Shown here one piece after another: positions 1 through 8,436 of a stretch of DNA of 64,000 nucleotides. A program made the translations under genes and the position numbers. The notes under the pieces are model-generated. The model ran no database searches, was not told the DNA's origin, and saw only the letters and a program-made list of their open reading frames with translations. Origin of the DNA: Sphingopyxis sp. (GTDB lineage Bacteria; Pseudomonadota; Alphaproteobacteria; Sphingomonadales; Sphingomonadaceae); NCBI GenBank assembly GCA_002733865.1, contig NVXM01000026.1, forward strand, positions 62,001 through 126,000, given 5' to 3'. How positions within the stretch are numbered: the stretch's first letter is position 1; every line of letters begins with the position of its first letter.

Positions 1-1230
1 GAGCACATCGCGCTTGGCGTCAGGATCCAGAGTCGGGTGCAGCAGCTGGTCGAGCGCCATCGGATCGACCCGCATAACCGCTTCTTCTTCGGTGATCAGG
101 CCGTCATGCGCCATATCGACGGCAATCTTGAGCGCTGCCTTGGCAGTGCGCTTGCCCGACCGGGTCTGCAGCATCCACAATTTTCCGCGCTCGACGGTAA
201 ATTCGATATCCTGCATGTCGCGATAATGGCGCTCGAGCAGGTCAAAGACGGAGGCCAGCTCCTTGTACGTTTCCGGCATCGCCTCTTCCATCGACAGCGG
301 CTTGGCATTGGCTTCCTCGCGCGCTGCCTTGCTGAGATATTGCGGCGTACGGATACCGGCGACCACATCCTCGCCCTGCGCGTTGATCAGCCACTCGCCA
401 TAATAAGCGCTGTCGCCAGTCGACGGATTGCGGGTGAAGGCCACGCCAGTGGCGCTGGTTTCGCCCATATTGCCGAATACCATCGCCTGGACATTGACGG
501 CCGTGCCCCATTCTCCCGGAATATCGTTGAGACGGCGGTAAACCTTGGCCCGTTCCGCCTGCCAGCTGCCGAACACGGCGCTGACCGCGCCCCATAGCTG
601 ATCGTTGACGTCTTGCGGAAATGGTTTGCCCCAGAGTTTCTCGACCAGCCCCTTATATTCCGCAACCAGGCCTTTCCAATGCTCTGCTTCCATCTCAGTG
701 TCGGTGAAGAAGCCATTGTCTTCCTTGGCAATTTCCAGAGCTTCTTCAAAAGCATCATGGTCCAGTTCGAGCACCACGTCAGAATACATCTGGATGAAAC
801 GCCGGTAGCTGTCCCAGGCGAAACGCTCGTCCCCGGAGGTCTTGGCCAGACCTTCTACGGTTTCGTCGTTCAGGCCGAGATTGAGCACCGTGTCCATCAT
901 GCCCGGCATCGAGGCGCGGGCACCGGAGCGGACCGAGACCAGCAGCGGATCGGCCGGATCGCCGAATTTTTTGCCGGTCACGGATTCGATATGCGTTATG
1001 CCCTCGGCCACCTCGTCGCGGACGCTGTCCGGATATTGGCCGCCCTCGGCATAATAACGCGTACACATTTCGGTTGAGATCGTGAAGCCCGGCGGGACCG
1101 GCAGGCCGATATTGGCCATTTCCGCGAGGTTGGCACCCTTGCCGCCGAGCAGGTTGCGTGCTTCCGTCTTGTCGGACGGCGCACCGTCTGCATCCATGCC
1201 GCCACCGAAACGATATACATATTGGGTCAT
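1..1230 (-). CDS. ppdK: Pyruvate, phosphate dikinase (5' part; runs off the left edge)
   Basis: The enzyme interconverts pyruvate + ATP + Pi with PEP + AMP + PPi in the cytosol. Only the first 410 codons are in the window, so the phosphohistidine and PEP-binding domains cannot be seen. The visible part is the N-terminal ATP-grasp region, with a glycine-rich GGKGANLAEM at residues 29-38 and SVRSGARASMPG at 99-110, both typical of PPDK. The ATG at 1230 is preceded by GAGG at a normal spacing. It lies downstream of glyQ and glyS on the same strand, a linkage common in sphingomonads, but is separated from glyS by a palindromic repeat at 1251-1366. With pckA at 40.8 kb it gives the cell two routes around the PEP/pyruvate node. 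Confidence 0.95.
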   Translation of the reverse strand, partial: MTQYVYRFGGGMDADGAPSDKTEARNLLGGKGANLAEMANIGLPVPPGFTISTEMCTRYYAEGGQYPDSVRDEVAEGITHIESVTGKKFGDPADPLLVSVRSGARASMPGMMDTVLNLGLNDETVEGLAKTSGDERFAWDSYRRFIQMYSDVVLELDHDAFEEALEIAKEDNGFFTDTEMEAEHWKGLVAEYKGLVEKLWGKPFPQDVNDQLWGAVSAVFGSWQAERAKVYRRLNDIPGEWGTAVNVQAMVFGNMGETSATGVAFTRNPSTGDSAYYGEWLINAQGEDVVAGIRTPQYLSKAAREEANAKPLSMEEAMPETYKELASVFDLLERHYRDMQDIEFTVERGKLWMLQTRSGKRTAKAALKIAVDMAHDGLITEEEAVMRVDPMALDQLLHPTLDPDAKRDVL

Positions 1231-1250
1231 TCTTGCCTCATCACTTTTAA

Positions 1251-1366
1251 CCCCTCCTTTTTAAAGGAGGGGAAGGGTGGTTTATGAGAAGGCTAGCTCG
1301 ATGCCAGCCTCCGAATTTGCGAGTGGGGACAGGCCCCACCCCAACGCCTCCCCTAAAGGGTAGGGG
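1251..1366. repeat. GC-rich palindromic repeat (family 2), intergenic copy
   Basis: A perfect 10-bp inverted repeat with a 2-base spacer (1251-1260 and 1263-1272) opens the element. A GGGTGG / CCCACCC pair lies inside it, and a weaker palindrome (about 1347-1366) closes it. The copy inside glyS at 2972-3055 has the same architecture. It lies between glyS and ppdK on the shared strand and could form an RNA hairpin in a joint transcript. Its effect on termination or stability is not known. Confidence 0.75.
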
Positions 1367-1408
1367 CTTTTAGTGCAGTTCCGTTCCAGCAAATCGTCGC
1401 CAATATTT

Positions 1409-4006
1409 CTAGCCTTCAATCTGTGAAAAATCAGCGACTTGATGGACGGCGTTGCGGAAGCGTGCGAGCAGGGCCAGCCGGGCTTCACGCTTGCTTTCGT
1501 CCTCGTCGTTCACCGTCACATCCTCGAAAAACTGGTCAATCGGTCCGCGCAGCGCGGCCAGCGCGGTCATTGCGGTTTCGAATGCTTCCGCCTCGATCGC
1601 CGCGGTTACCTGCGGCCGGGTGGCATCGAGCGCGTCGATCAGCGCCTGTTCGGCTGTTTCGGGGGTGTAGGAAAGGGGTTGTGCGGCCTGTTCGTCATCC
1701 TGAACTTGTTTCAGGACGTCGGGGGATCCTGAAACAAGTTCAGGATGACGAGGGACGGCGTCAGGATCAGAGGTCGGGAGATGGGCCCCTGCCTCGGCAG
1801 GGGCGCTATCGTACTCCGCACCTGATGCGGAGCCCTGGCCACCACCAGCGCCTCCTGCCTCGCTCCGCATCAAGTGCGGAGCACTACTGCCCTCTTTCTT
1901 CAAGATATTCGAAGCCCGCTTGTAGCCAGCGAGCAGGTTCACCCCGTCCGGGGTCTCGACAAACGCCTGCAAGGCCTTCACCCGAGCGAGCAAGCGCACC
2001 AGATCATCTTCGCCGCCAAGCGCGAACACCGCGTCGATCAGATCGTGGCGGACGCCGGCTTCGCGTTGCTGGACTTTTAGGCGGTCGGCGAAGAAATCGT
2101 ATAGATCCCCAATGAACGAAGACGGAAGCAACAAAGAATGGAGCTTTTGTTCTTCTGGTTTTTTGGTCGCGTCATAACTCGGTCTAAATGCTACACCTTT
2201 ACGAGACGGCCCGATCAATTGCTGATCTATCCAAGCATAGCGATCATCAGATTTGCCTCTCTTATTGAAGAGGAAGACGTGTTCCTCATCCTTTCCGCCT
2301 TCAAGCATTTTCTGAAGGGGAACTAACAACGCCTTAGAGAGAGGTATTCTGAGCGAGTTTGTCGTCAAAATATTTATTACTGCAAGTGTAGCTCGACGCA
2401 GAGCAAAGGGATCCTTTGAGCCCGTCGGAGGCATACCGGCAGCAAAGAAAGTCACCAAAGTATCCAGCTTATCCGCCAAACTTACCCAAACCGTCACCGG
2501 ATCGGTCGGCACATCATCGCCCTGCCCGACCGGCTTGTAATGATCTCTGATCGCGTGTGAGACTTCTGTCGGAAGCCCTTGTTTCTCTGCATAATAACCG
2601 CCCATCAAGCCTTGCAGCTCGGGGAACTCGCCGACCATTTCGGTGACGAGATCGGCTTTGCAGAGACGTGCGGCCTGCTTGGTCTGTTCCGGGTTGGCAC
2701 GGAGTAACCCAGTCCCTTCTAAAGACGCCAACCACTCAGCCAGCTTGGCCACACGCTCTACCTTGTCGGCAACCGTTCCCAGTTTCTCGTGGAACACAAT
2801 GTTGCTCAATTTCTTTGCATGATCCTCCAAACTGGTCTTCTGGTCAAGGTCCCAGAAGAATTTTGCGTCGGAGAGCCGCGCGGCGAGGACTTTTTCATTC
2901 CCCGCGATAATTGCTGCGCCACCATCGCTGGCGTCGATATTCGCCGTGCAGACGAAATTCGGGGCCAGATTCCCCTCCCGTTTACGGGAGGGGTCAGGGG
3001 TGGGATTGCCTGCGTCGCCAGGCCCACCCCCGGCCCCTCCCGCGAGCGGGAGGGGGGTACGGCAGATAAAATATTTCTGGTTCACCCGCGCGGTCAGCTG
3101 GATCACCTCTTCGGGGACATCGAGAAACGCCGGGTCGAAGCGGCCGAGCAGCGGCACCGGCCATTCGGTGAGGCCGGCATTCTCGATCACCAGGCCTTCG
3201 TCCTCGACCAGATCGAGCCCGGCGTCCGATGCAGCCCTGGCGGCTCCGTCGCGGATGATGTTCTGACGTTCTTCATGGTCGACGATGACATGACAGGCGC
3301 GGAGTTTTTCGGCGTAATCATCGGCGTTACCGATGGTGATCCGCCCAGGTTCCGTTCCTGTCGAGCCTAGTCGAGACACGCTGGGATCACTCTCCGCCGC
3401 TTGTCTCTCGACTTCGCTCGAGACGAACGGGGTGCTTGCATTGTGAAACCGGTGTCCTACCGTGTCAAAACCCGACTTTATGCCGTCAATTTCACATTCC
3501 ACCAGCGCGTCGCCCAGGATCGCAACAATGCCGCTCAGCGGCCGTACCCAGCGCAGGCTCTCGGTCGAGAGGCTGGCTTCGCCCCAGCGCATCGATTTCG
3601 GCCAGGGGAAAGCCTTGATAATCGCTGGAATCGCTTCCGCGAGCACATCTTTGGTATCGCGGCCCGGCTTGTTGATAACGGCGAAATAGGTCGGACGCCC
3701 CTTGACGTCGCGCACTTCCAGCTGGTCGCGGGTGACGCCATTCTTGCGGCAGAAGCCCTCGACCGCCTGATCGGGCGCGCCTTCCGGCGGGCCCTTGGCT
3801 TCCTCGCTGACCGCTTCGGTCTCGGCGGGCAGATCCTTGGCGATAAGAGCCAATCGTCTTGGCGTCGACCAGACGGTAATCGCGCCCGCTTTCAGACCGG
3901 CTTCCGCCAACTGCGCGGTGAACAGCCGTTCGAGATCGGCGCGGGCCTTGGCCTGCATGCGGGCGGGGATTTCTTCGGAGAGTAGTTCGAGGAGGAAATC
4001 GGTCAT
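1409..4006 (-). CDS. glyS: Glycyl-tRNA synthetase beta subunit carrying in-frame palindromic-repeat insertions
   Basis: GlyS is the tRNA-recognition subunit of the bacterial alpha2-beta2 glycyl-tRNA synthetase and partners with GlyQ, encoded just upstream. I chose the ATG at 4006 (MTDFLLELLSEEIP) because GGGAGG at about 4014-4019 sits at good spacing from it; the in-frame ATG at 4012 abuts that site. The HD-like core is present (FHEKLGTVADKVE, KADLVTEMVGEFPELQG) and a DALR-type anticodon-binding region ends the protein. At 865 residues it is far longer than the E. coli subunit (689). The excess includes repeat-derived peptides at about residues 192-219, 317-345, 709-731 and 752-771. The frame stays open through all of them. 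No second glyS is visible, so this copy is probably functional. Confidence 0.95.
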   Translation of the reverse strand: MTDFLLELLSEEIPARMQAKARADLERLFTAQLAEAGLKAGAITVWSTPRRLALIAKDLPAETEAVSEEAKGPPEGAPDQAVEGFCRKNGVTRDQLEVRDVKGRPTYFAVINKPGRDTKDVLAEAIPAIIKAFPWPKSMRWGEASLSTESLRWVRPLSGIVAILGDALVECEIDGIKSGFDTVGHRFHNASTPFVSSEVERQAAESDPSVSRLGSTGTEPGRITIGNADDYAEKLRACHVIVDHEERQNIIRDGAARAASDAGLDLVEDEGLVIENAGLTEWPVPLLGRFDPAFLDVPEEVIQLTARVNQKYFICRTPLPLAGGAGGGPGDAGNPTPDPSRKREGNLAPNFVCTANIDASDGGAAIIAGNEKVLAARLSDAKFFWDLDQKTSLEDHAKKLSNIVFHEKLGTVADKVERVAKLAEWLASLEGTGLLRANPEQTKQAARLCKADLVTEMVGEFPELQGLMGGYYAEKQGLPTEVSHAIRDHYKPVGQGDDVPTDPVTVWVSLADKLDTLVTFFAAGMPPTGSKDPFALRRATLAVINILTTNSLRIPLSKALLVPLQKMLEGGKDEEHVFLFNKRGKSDDRYAWIDQQLIGPSRKGVAFRPSYDATKKPEEQKLHSLLLPSSFIGDLYDFFADRLKVQQREAGVRHDLIDAVFALGGEDDLVRLLARVKALQAFVETPDGVNLLAGYKRASNILKKEGSSAPHLMRSEAGGAGGGQGSASGAEYDSAPAEAGAHLPTSDPDAVPRHPELVSGSPDVLKQVQDDEQAAQPLSYTPETAEQALIDALDATRPQVTAAIEAEAFETAMTALAALRGPIDQFFEDVTVNDEDESKREARLALLARFRNAVHQVADFSQIEG
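1693..1752. repeat. Palindromic repeat (family 1) inside glyS
   Basis: This is a perfect 25-bp inverted repeat: arms 1693-1717 and 1728-1752 with a 10-base spacer. The arm motif TCATCCTGAACTTGTTTCAG recurs, intact or with a few changes, at 4025, 5088, 11658 and 49719. Here it is read in frame by glyS as RHPELVSGS...VLKQVQDD at about residues 752-771. Confidence 0.92.
1814..1882. repeat. Palindromic repeat (family 3) inside glyS
   Basis: Two small palindromes (CTCCGCA/TGCGGAG at 1814-1832 and GCTCCGCA/TGCGGAGC at 1862-1882) are themselves inverted copies of each other with one mismatch, so the whole 69-base unit is an inverted repeat. glyS reads it as HLMRSEAGGAGGGQGSA at about residues 709-731. 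A further GC-rich imperfect stem at about 1786-1804 lies between it and the family 1 copy. No other copy was noticed in this window. Confidence 0.75.
2972..3055. repeat. Palindromic repeat (family 2) inside glyS
   Basis: Each end is a 10-bp inverted repeat with a 2-base spacer (2972-2981/2984-2993 and 3034-3043/3046-3055). Between them lies a GGGGTGGG...CCCACCCC pair. The plan matches the intergenic copy at 1251-1366. glyS translates it as PLPLAGGAGGGPGDAGN followed by PTPDPSRKREG at about residues 317-345, just before the HD-like core. Confidence 0.88.
3358..3424. repeat. Palindromic repeat (family 4) inside glyS
   Basis: The left arm (about 3358-3380, with GTCGAG...GTCGAGACA) is an imperfect inverted copy of the right arm (about 3401-3424, with TGTCTCTCGACTTCGCTCGA). 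The right arm contains its own hairpin. glyS reads it as SSEVERQAAESDPSVSRLGS and the residues that follow, at about 192-219. No intergenic copy was noticed here. The idea that it is a mobile repeat rests on its structure and on its company in glyS. Confidence 0.7.
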
Positions 4007-4024
4007 GCGCATCCTCCCTGATGC

Positions 4025-4105
4025 TCGTCATCCTGAACTTGTTTCAGGATCTCATGCGGCAAGTGCACAATCTGAAGGGGTCCTGAAACAAGTTCAGGAT
4101 GACGA
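4025..4105. repeat. Palindromic repeat (family 1) between glyQ and glyS
   Basis: The 25-bp arms at 4025-4049 and 4081-4105 are perfect inverted copies, and identical to those of the copy inside glyS, but the spacer is longer (31 bases). It fills most of the glyQ-glyS gap, so a joint mRNA would carry a strong hairpin just upstream of the glyS ribosome binding site. Confidence 0.92.
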
Positions 4106-4118
4106 AATCGTTGGCTCA

Positions 4119-4991
4119 TCACGCCGCCCACCCGTTCTTTTTCATATGCGCCTCACAGCTGCCTTTCGCGAGATCGCGGACGCGGCCCATATAGCTGGCG
4201 CGTTCCTGCACCGAAATCACGCCGCGGGCCTGCAGCAGGTTGAACACATGGCTCGCCTTGATTGCCTGCTCATAGGCCGGGATCGGCAGTTTTCTGTCAA
4301 GGCAATTCTCGCACTCGGCGGCCGCTTTGTTGAACAGGTCAAACAATGTGTCGGTATTGGCGACCTCGAAATTCCACTCCGACATCTGCTTCTCATTTTC
4401 CAGGAAGATATCGCCGTAAGTCATTCCGGCACCGTTATAATCCAGATCATAGATACTATCGACACCCTGGATATACATGGCCAGCCGTTCGAGACCATAG
4501 GTCAGTTCGCCGGAGACCGGCTTGCAGTCGAAGCCGCCCATCTGCTGAAAATAGGTGAACTGGGTCACTTCCATGCCGTCGCACCAGACTTCCCAGCCCA
4601 GTCCCCAGGCACCCAGAGTCGGGCTTTCCCAGTCATCCTCGACAAAGCGGATATCGTGCAGCATCGGATCAATGCCGATCACCGACAGGCTGTCGAGATA
4701 GAGCTGCTGGATATCCGGCGGCGATGGTTTGAGGATCACCTGATATTGATAATAATGCTGCAGCCGGTTGGGATTTTCACCGTAGCGACCGTCGGTTGGT
4801 CGGCGACAAGGTTGGGCAAAGGCCGCTTTCCAGGGGTCCGGACCAAGCGCGCGCAGCGTGGTTGCGGTGTGGAACGTCCCTGCCCCCATTTCCATGTCAT
4901 AGGGCTGCAGGATCGCGCAGCCCTGATTGCCCCAATATTCATGGAGCTTGAGAATGATCTGCTGGAAGCTGAGCGGCTTCGTATCGGACAA
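4119..4991 (-). CDS. glyQ: Glycyl-tRNA synthetase alpha subunit
   Basis: GlyQ is the catalytic class II subunit that activates glycine and charges tRNA-Gly together with GlyS. The 290 residues match the family's usual length. Strongly conserved blocks are visible: the [17 protein letters not shown] region near the N-terminus, [38 protein letters not shown] and [16 protein letters not shown]. The start is a TTG at 4991 ([10 protein letters not shown]); no ATG or GTG in this frame gives the conserved N-terminus, and the ribosome binding site is only a weak GAAGAAAG. It precedes glyS on the same strand with a family 1 repeat between them. Confidence 0.95.
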   Translation of the reverse strand: MSDTKPLSFQQIILKLHEYWGNQGCAILQPYDMEMGAGTFHTATTLRALGPDPWKAAFAQPCRRPTDGRYGENPNRLQHYYQYQVILKPSPPDIQQLYLDSLSVIGIDPMLHDIRFVEDDWESPTLGAWGLGWEVWCDGMEVTQFTYFQQMGGFDCKPVSGELTYGLERLAMYIQGVDSIYDLDYNGAGMTYGDIFLENEKQMSEWNFEVANTDTLFDLFNKAAAECENCLDRKLPIPAYEQAIKASHVFNLLQARGVISVQERASYMGRVRDLAKGSCEAHMKKNGWAA

Positions 4992-5087
4992 GATGAAGAC
5001 TTTCTTCGCGAGTGCAATATTCAGGCGCTGCTTTGGCGAAAGGGCGGCAGAGGGTCAAGGGAGGATTGGCCTGATGTGCGACCTTAT

Positions 5088-5167
5088 TCGTCATCCGGAA
5101 CTTGTTTCAGGACCTCCAAAGGTTGTGCGTGATCGCAAGGGATCCTGAAACAAGTTCAGGATGACGA
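5088..5167. repeat. Palindromic repeat (family 1) upstream of glyQ
   Basis: Arms at 5088-5112 and 5143-5167 match the family 1 consensus, with one or two changes in the left arm (CCGGAAC in place of CCTGAAC). It lies between the oxidoreductase stop at 5186 and the glyQ start at 4991. Those genes run in the same direction, so it could act as a terminator or mRNA-processing hairpin. That role is inferred from position only. Confidence 0.88.
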
Positions 5168-5185
5168 TGGTTGTTGCTCCGCCTC

Positions 5186-7291
5186 TTACTCCGCCGCAAC
5201 CAGCTCTTCCGCTCTTGCCACTATCACCGGTACTGCATTCAGGACAGCATTGCCGGAGAGCGGGTCGTAGCTTTCTGTATCGGTGAGATCATTGAGCGAG
5301 ACCCCCGGCTTTTCGCGGGCGACCGACAGGCCGACGCCCTCGCGGCCATGGCCGAAACCGTGCGGAATGGAGACCACGCCGGGCATTACGTCATCGCTCA
5401 CTTCAACCACAATATCGACGCTGTTCACCCGGCTGGTGACTGACGCCATGGTGCCATCGACCAGCCCGCGTGCGCTGGCGTCATCGGGGTGGATCATCAG
5501 CGTGCAGCGGTCAGGCCCCTTGAGCAGCCGCTTGCTGTTGTGCAGCCAGCTGTTGTTCTGCCGGACATGGCGGCGGCCGATCAGGCGGAGGCTGTCGGGG
5601 CGCTCCTCGGCCAGCGTCGCGGCAAAGCGCTCCAGTTCGGCGAGAAAATCAGGATGGGCGCAGTGGATCATCTGGTCTTCGGTGCGCAGCCGTTCGGCCA
5701 TGCAGGGGCGCAGCGGCCCGAGGTCGATGCCATTGGGTGCCGCCTCGACTTCGGCCAGCGTCAGGCCGGCGGGCGAGCTTTGCAACATGCCGTCGAGCAC
5801 ATCGCGCGGCTCCCGGATATTGGGAACATCCTGCCCGTCCTCCGCCAGGATTTCGCGCGCAAGTTCGGCGATGATTTCCCAGTCGGTCTTTTCGCCGTCC
5901 TGCAGATCAAAGATCGCCGGCGAGTAGCTGGCATAGTTGCGGATCGCCAGCGGCCCGAAGAAGAAGGGATAATGGTCCTTTTCCAGCGGGCCACAGGGCG
6001 GGAGGATATAATCGGCGTGGCGGCTGGTTTCCGTCACATACATGTCGAAGGAGACCATCAAGTCGAGCTTCTCCAGCGCCCGGTCGAGCTTTGCCCCGTC
6101 GGGCGAGGACAGTACCGGGTTGCCCGTGACCACGAACAGCGAGCGAATGCGTTCCTTGTCGTCATCGTCGCGCATCATTTCGTCGGCAAAGGTCACCATC
6201 GGCAGTTCGCTCATCACCGAGGGCATCGGACCGCGCACGGTGTCGGCGGTGCGCACCGATCCGCGACCGACCAGGTTGATGGTATCGAGCGCCGGTTCCG
6301 GCACCATCGTTCCGCCGACCCGGTCGAGATTGCCGGCGGCGATATTGATCACCTGAATCAGCCACTGGTTGAGCGTGCCAAATTCGCACACCGAAACCCC
6401 CATCCGGCCGTAAATGGCAGCGGGTTGATCGGCGGACAGTTGAGCGGCCATGTCCTGCATCTCTTCGACCGCGATGCCGCAATGCGCAGCAAGCTGATCC
6501 ATGTCAAAACCGGCGATGGCGGGTTCGATGGCGCTCCAGCTGTCGTCCAGCATCGCATCAAGCCGCGACGTGTCGGTCAATCCGGCATCGAAAATGCTTT
6601 TCAATATCCCGATCAGCAGCGCGGTATCGGTTCCCGGCCTTACGAAATGATGGGCATCGGCCATTTTGGCGGTCTCGGTCCGGCGCGGGTCCACGACGAA
6701 CAGCTTGCCATCGCGCGCCTGCATTTCTTTCACGCGCTTCTTGAAGTCCGGTACCGTCCAGATACTGCCGTTGGAGGCCGCCGGATTGCCGCCGATAATA
6801 AGCAGATACTGGCAGCGATCGATATCGGGCACGGCAGCGAGGCTGACATGGCCGTACATATGATATTGCACGACATGATGCGGGATCTGGTCGAGGGTCG
6901 AGGCGGAATAGATGTTCTTGAGGCCTATCGCCCGGCGCAACTGGTCAATCTGGGTGGAAATGCCATAATCATGGGCGCTGGGATTGCCCATATACATGGC
7001 CGGCTTGGCGCCCTGCCCCTTGAGATCGAGCAGCCGCGCGGCGATTTCCGAGAAAGCCTGCTCCCAGCCGATTTCCTGCCACGCACCATCGACCTTCTTC
7101 ACTGGCTTGTGCAGCCGGTCCGGATCATCCTGCAGATCGGCGATCGCGGTCGCCTTGGGGCAGATATGGCCGCGGCTCAGGACGTGATCGGCGTTCCCCT
7201 TGATCGACAGGATTTCGCGGTCCTCGACCTCCACCAGAACGCCACAATTGGCCTCACAGATGTGGCAGGTACGGGCGTGAATCGTGCTCAT
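5186..7291 (-). CDS. Molybdopterin oxidoreductase, DMSO-reductase family
   Basis: This is a cytoplasmic-type molybdopterin-guanine-dinucleotide enzyme of the formate dehydrogenase/nitrate reductase superfamily; the substrate is not known. The N-terminus binds one [4Fe-4S] cluster through CHICEANC and a later CPK cysteine (C9, C12, C16, C44). The central region has GNPAASNGS and VVDPRRTETAKMAD, and the C-terminal cap begins near LMIHPDDASARGL. No Tat signal is seen. Where formate dehydrogenases and NapA carry the Mo-ligating Sec or Cys, this protein has a stretch around STLDQIPHH with no cysteine, so the ligand is unclear. I chose the ATG at 7291 because AAGGAGT lies seven bases upstream; the GTG at 7315 has no such site. 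No partner subunit or cofactor gene is adjacent. Confidence 0.88.
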   Translation of the reverse strand: MSTIHARTCHICEANCGVLVEVEDREILSIKGNADHVLSRGHICPKATAIADLQDDPDRLHKPVKKVDGAWQEIGWEQAFSEIAARLLDLKGQGAKPAMYMGNPSAHDYGISTQIDQLRRAIGLKNIYSASTLDQIPHHVVQYHMYGHVSLAAVPDIDRCQYLLIIGGNPAASNGSIWTVPDFKKRVKEMQARDGKLFVVDPRRTETAKMADAHHFVRPGTDTALLIGILKSIFDAGLTDTSRLDAMLDDSWSAIEPAIAGFDMDQLAAHCGIAVEEMQDMAAQLSADQPAAIYGRMGVSVCEFGTLNQWLIQVINIAAGNLDRVGGTMVPEPALDTINLVGRGSVRTADTVRGPMPSVMSELPMVTFADEMMRDDDDKERIRSLFVVTGNPVLSSPDGAKLDRALEKLDLMVSFDMYVTETSRHADYILPPCGPLEKDHYPFFFGPLAIRNYASYSPAIFDLQDGEKTDWEIIAELAREILAEDGQDVPNIREPRDVLDGMLQSSPAGLTLAEVEAAPNGIDLGPLRPCMAERLRTEDQMIHCAHPDFLAELERFAATLAEERPDSLRLIGRRHVRQNNSWLHNSKRLLKGPDRCTLMIHPDDASARGLVDGTMASVTSRVNSVDIVVEVSDDVMPGVVSIPHGFGHGREGVGLSVAREKPGVSLNDLTDTESYDPLSGNAVLNAVPVIVARAEELVAAE

Positions 7292-7436
7292 CGGAAAACT
7301 CCTTGATTTAACCACTCGGTTAACAGATTAATTTGTCGCTCGCCAGTGCCGCGAGCCTGTCGCTCAAAATTTGCTGGGCATTTGCCGCCAATTGTTCAAT
7401 GAAGCCCGTTTAACCACTCGCCGGAGAAATCTGTTC

Positions 7437-8384
7437 ATGCCGCGTAACTGGCCTTTTATCGCCCTGCTCCTGCCGCTTTATCTGTCGCTTACCGCCTGCC
7501 CGGCAAGCGAAGCCGAAAGCGCCAGTGCTGGCAGCGCTGCCGTTCCCGCCGCCGAAAAACCGCCTGCGGTGATGCCCGACGATGCCGACCCTGCCCTCTG
7601 GGTAATCAAGGACGACGACACCACCATCTACCTGTTCGGTACCGTGCATATCCTCCAGCCCGGGATGAGCTGGTTCGATGAGGCGGTGAAGGACAGTTTC
7701 GATGCGTCGGACGAACTGGTCGTCGAGATGATCAAGCCTGATCCGGCGGTGATGATGAAAATTGTCAATGACCTGGCGATCGACACGACCGGGATCGCAC
7801 TGCGCGACAAATTGAAGCCCGAAGATCGGACCAAATATGAGGCGGTGATGACGGAGCTGGGCTTGCCCCTCGCCGCGTTCGATCCGCTGGAACCCTGGTA
7901 CGCCAGCGTCAATCTGTCTTTGATTCCGCTGATGCGCAACGGCTATGCTTCCGATCAGGGCGCTGATGATGCGTTGATGGCACAGGCCGCGGCGCGCGGG
8001 ATCAAGATTGTCGGGTTGGAAACGCCGGAGCAGCAACTCGGATTTTTCGATAATCTGCCCGAAGCCGTCCAGATCCGCTTTCTCAATTTCACGGTCGAGA
8101 CGATAGACGATGCCGCCGAGGGTATGGAGCAGATGGTCATAGAATGGGCCAACGCGAATGTTGATGCGCTGGGAGAGCTGATGAACGCCGGCCTGGAAGA
8201 CAAGATTCTCTACGAGACGCTGCTCGTCAATCGCAACCGTAGCTGGGCGGAGTGGGTCGAGCATCGCATGACGGAGCCCGGCACGATATTCCTTGCGGTC
8301 GGTGCCGGTCATCTCGCCGGAGACGGCAGCCTGCAAGCGATTCTAGCAAAAAAAGGGATAGTTGCAGAACGGATCGAATATTGA
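7437..8384 (+). CDS. TraB/GumN family lipoprotein (first of a tandem pair)
   Basis: The 315-residue protein starts with a lipoprotein signal ending LSLTAC (Cys21), so it is probably anchored at the outer face of a membrane. The TraB/GumN (Tiki-like) domain is recognised by YLFGTVHIL near the start of the mature part and by VGAGHLAG near the end. The family resembles Tiki metalloproteases, but a bacterial substrate is not established. I chose the ATG at 7437 over the upstream in-frame start at 7371 because it begins a clean signal peptide and GGAG lies about ten bases before it. The next gene encodes a paralogue. Confidence 0.88.
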   Translation: MPRNWPFIALLLPLYLSLTACPASEAESASAGSAAVPAAEKPPAVMPDDADPALWVIKDDDTTIYLFGTVHILQPGMSWFDEAVKDSFDASDELVVEMIKPDPAVMMKIVNDLAIDTTGIALRDKLKPEDRTKYEAVMTELGLPLAAFDPLEPWYASVNLSLIPLMRNGYASDQGADDALMAQAAARGIKIVGLETPEQQLGFFDNLPEAVQIRFLNFTVETIDDAAEGMEQMVIEWANANVDALGELMNAGLEDKILYETLLVNRNRSWAEWVEHRMTEPGTIFLAVGAGHLAGDGSLQAILAKKGIVAERIEY

Positions 8385-8436
8385 TTATTCTCAACCCCGG
8401 ACTTTCCTTTTTCTTCTCTCACACCAAATAGGTTCC

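Noticed and set aside
1693-5167. Clustered palindromes as a CRISPR array
   Set aside because: The units are inverted repeats with unequal spacing and no cas genes, not direct repeats with uniform spacers.
5489-7306. 605-codon plus-strand ORF opposite the oxidoreductase gene
   Set aside because: It mirrors the real gene frame, its translation shows no recognisable domain, and the minus-strand gene has clear cluster and cofactor motifs. High-GC codon bias produces such long antisense frames.
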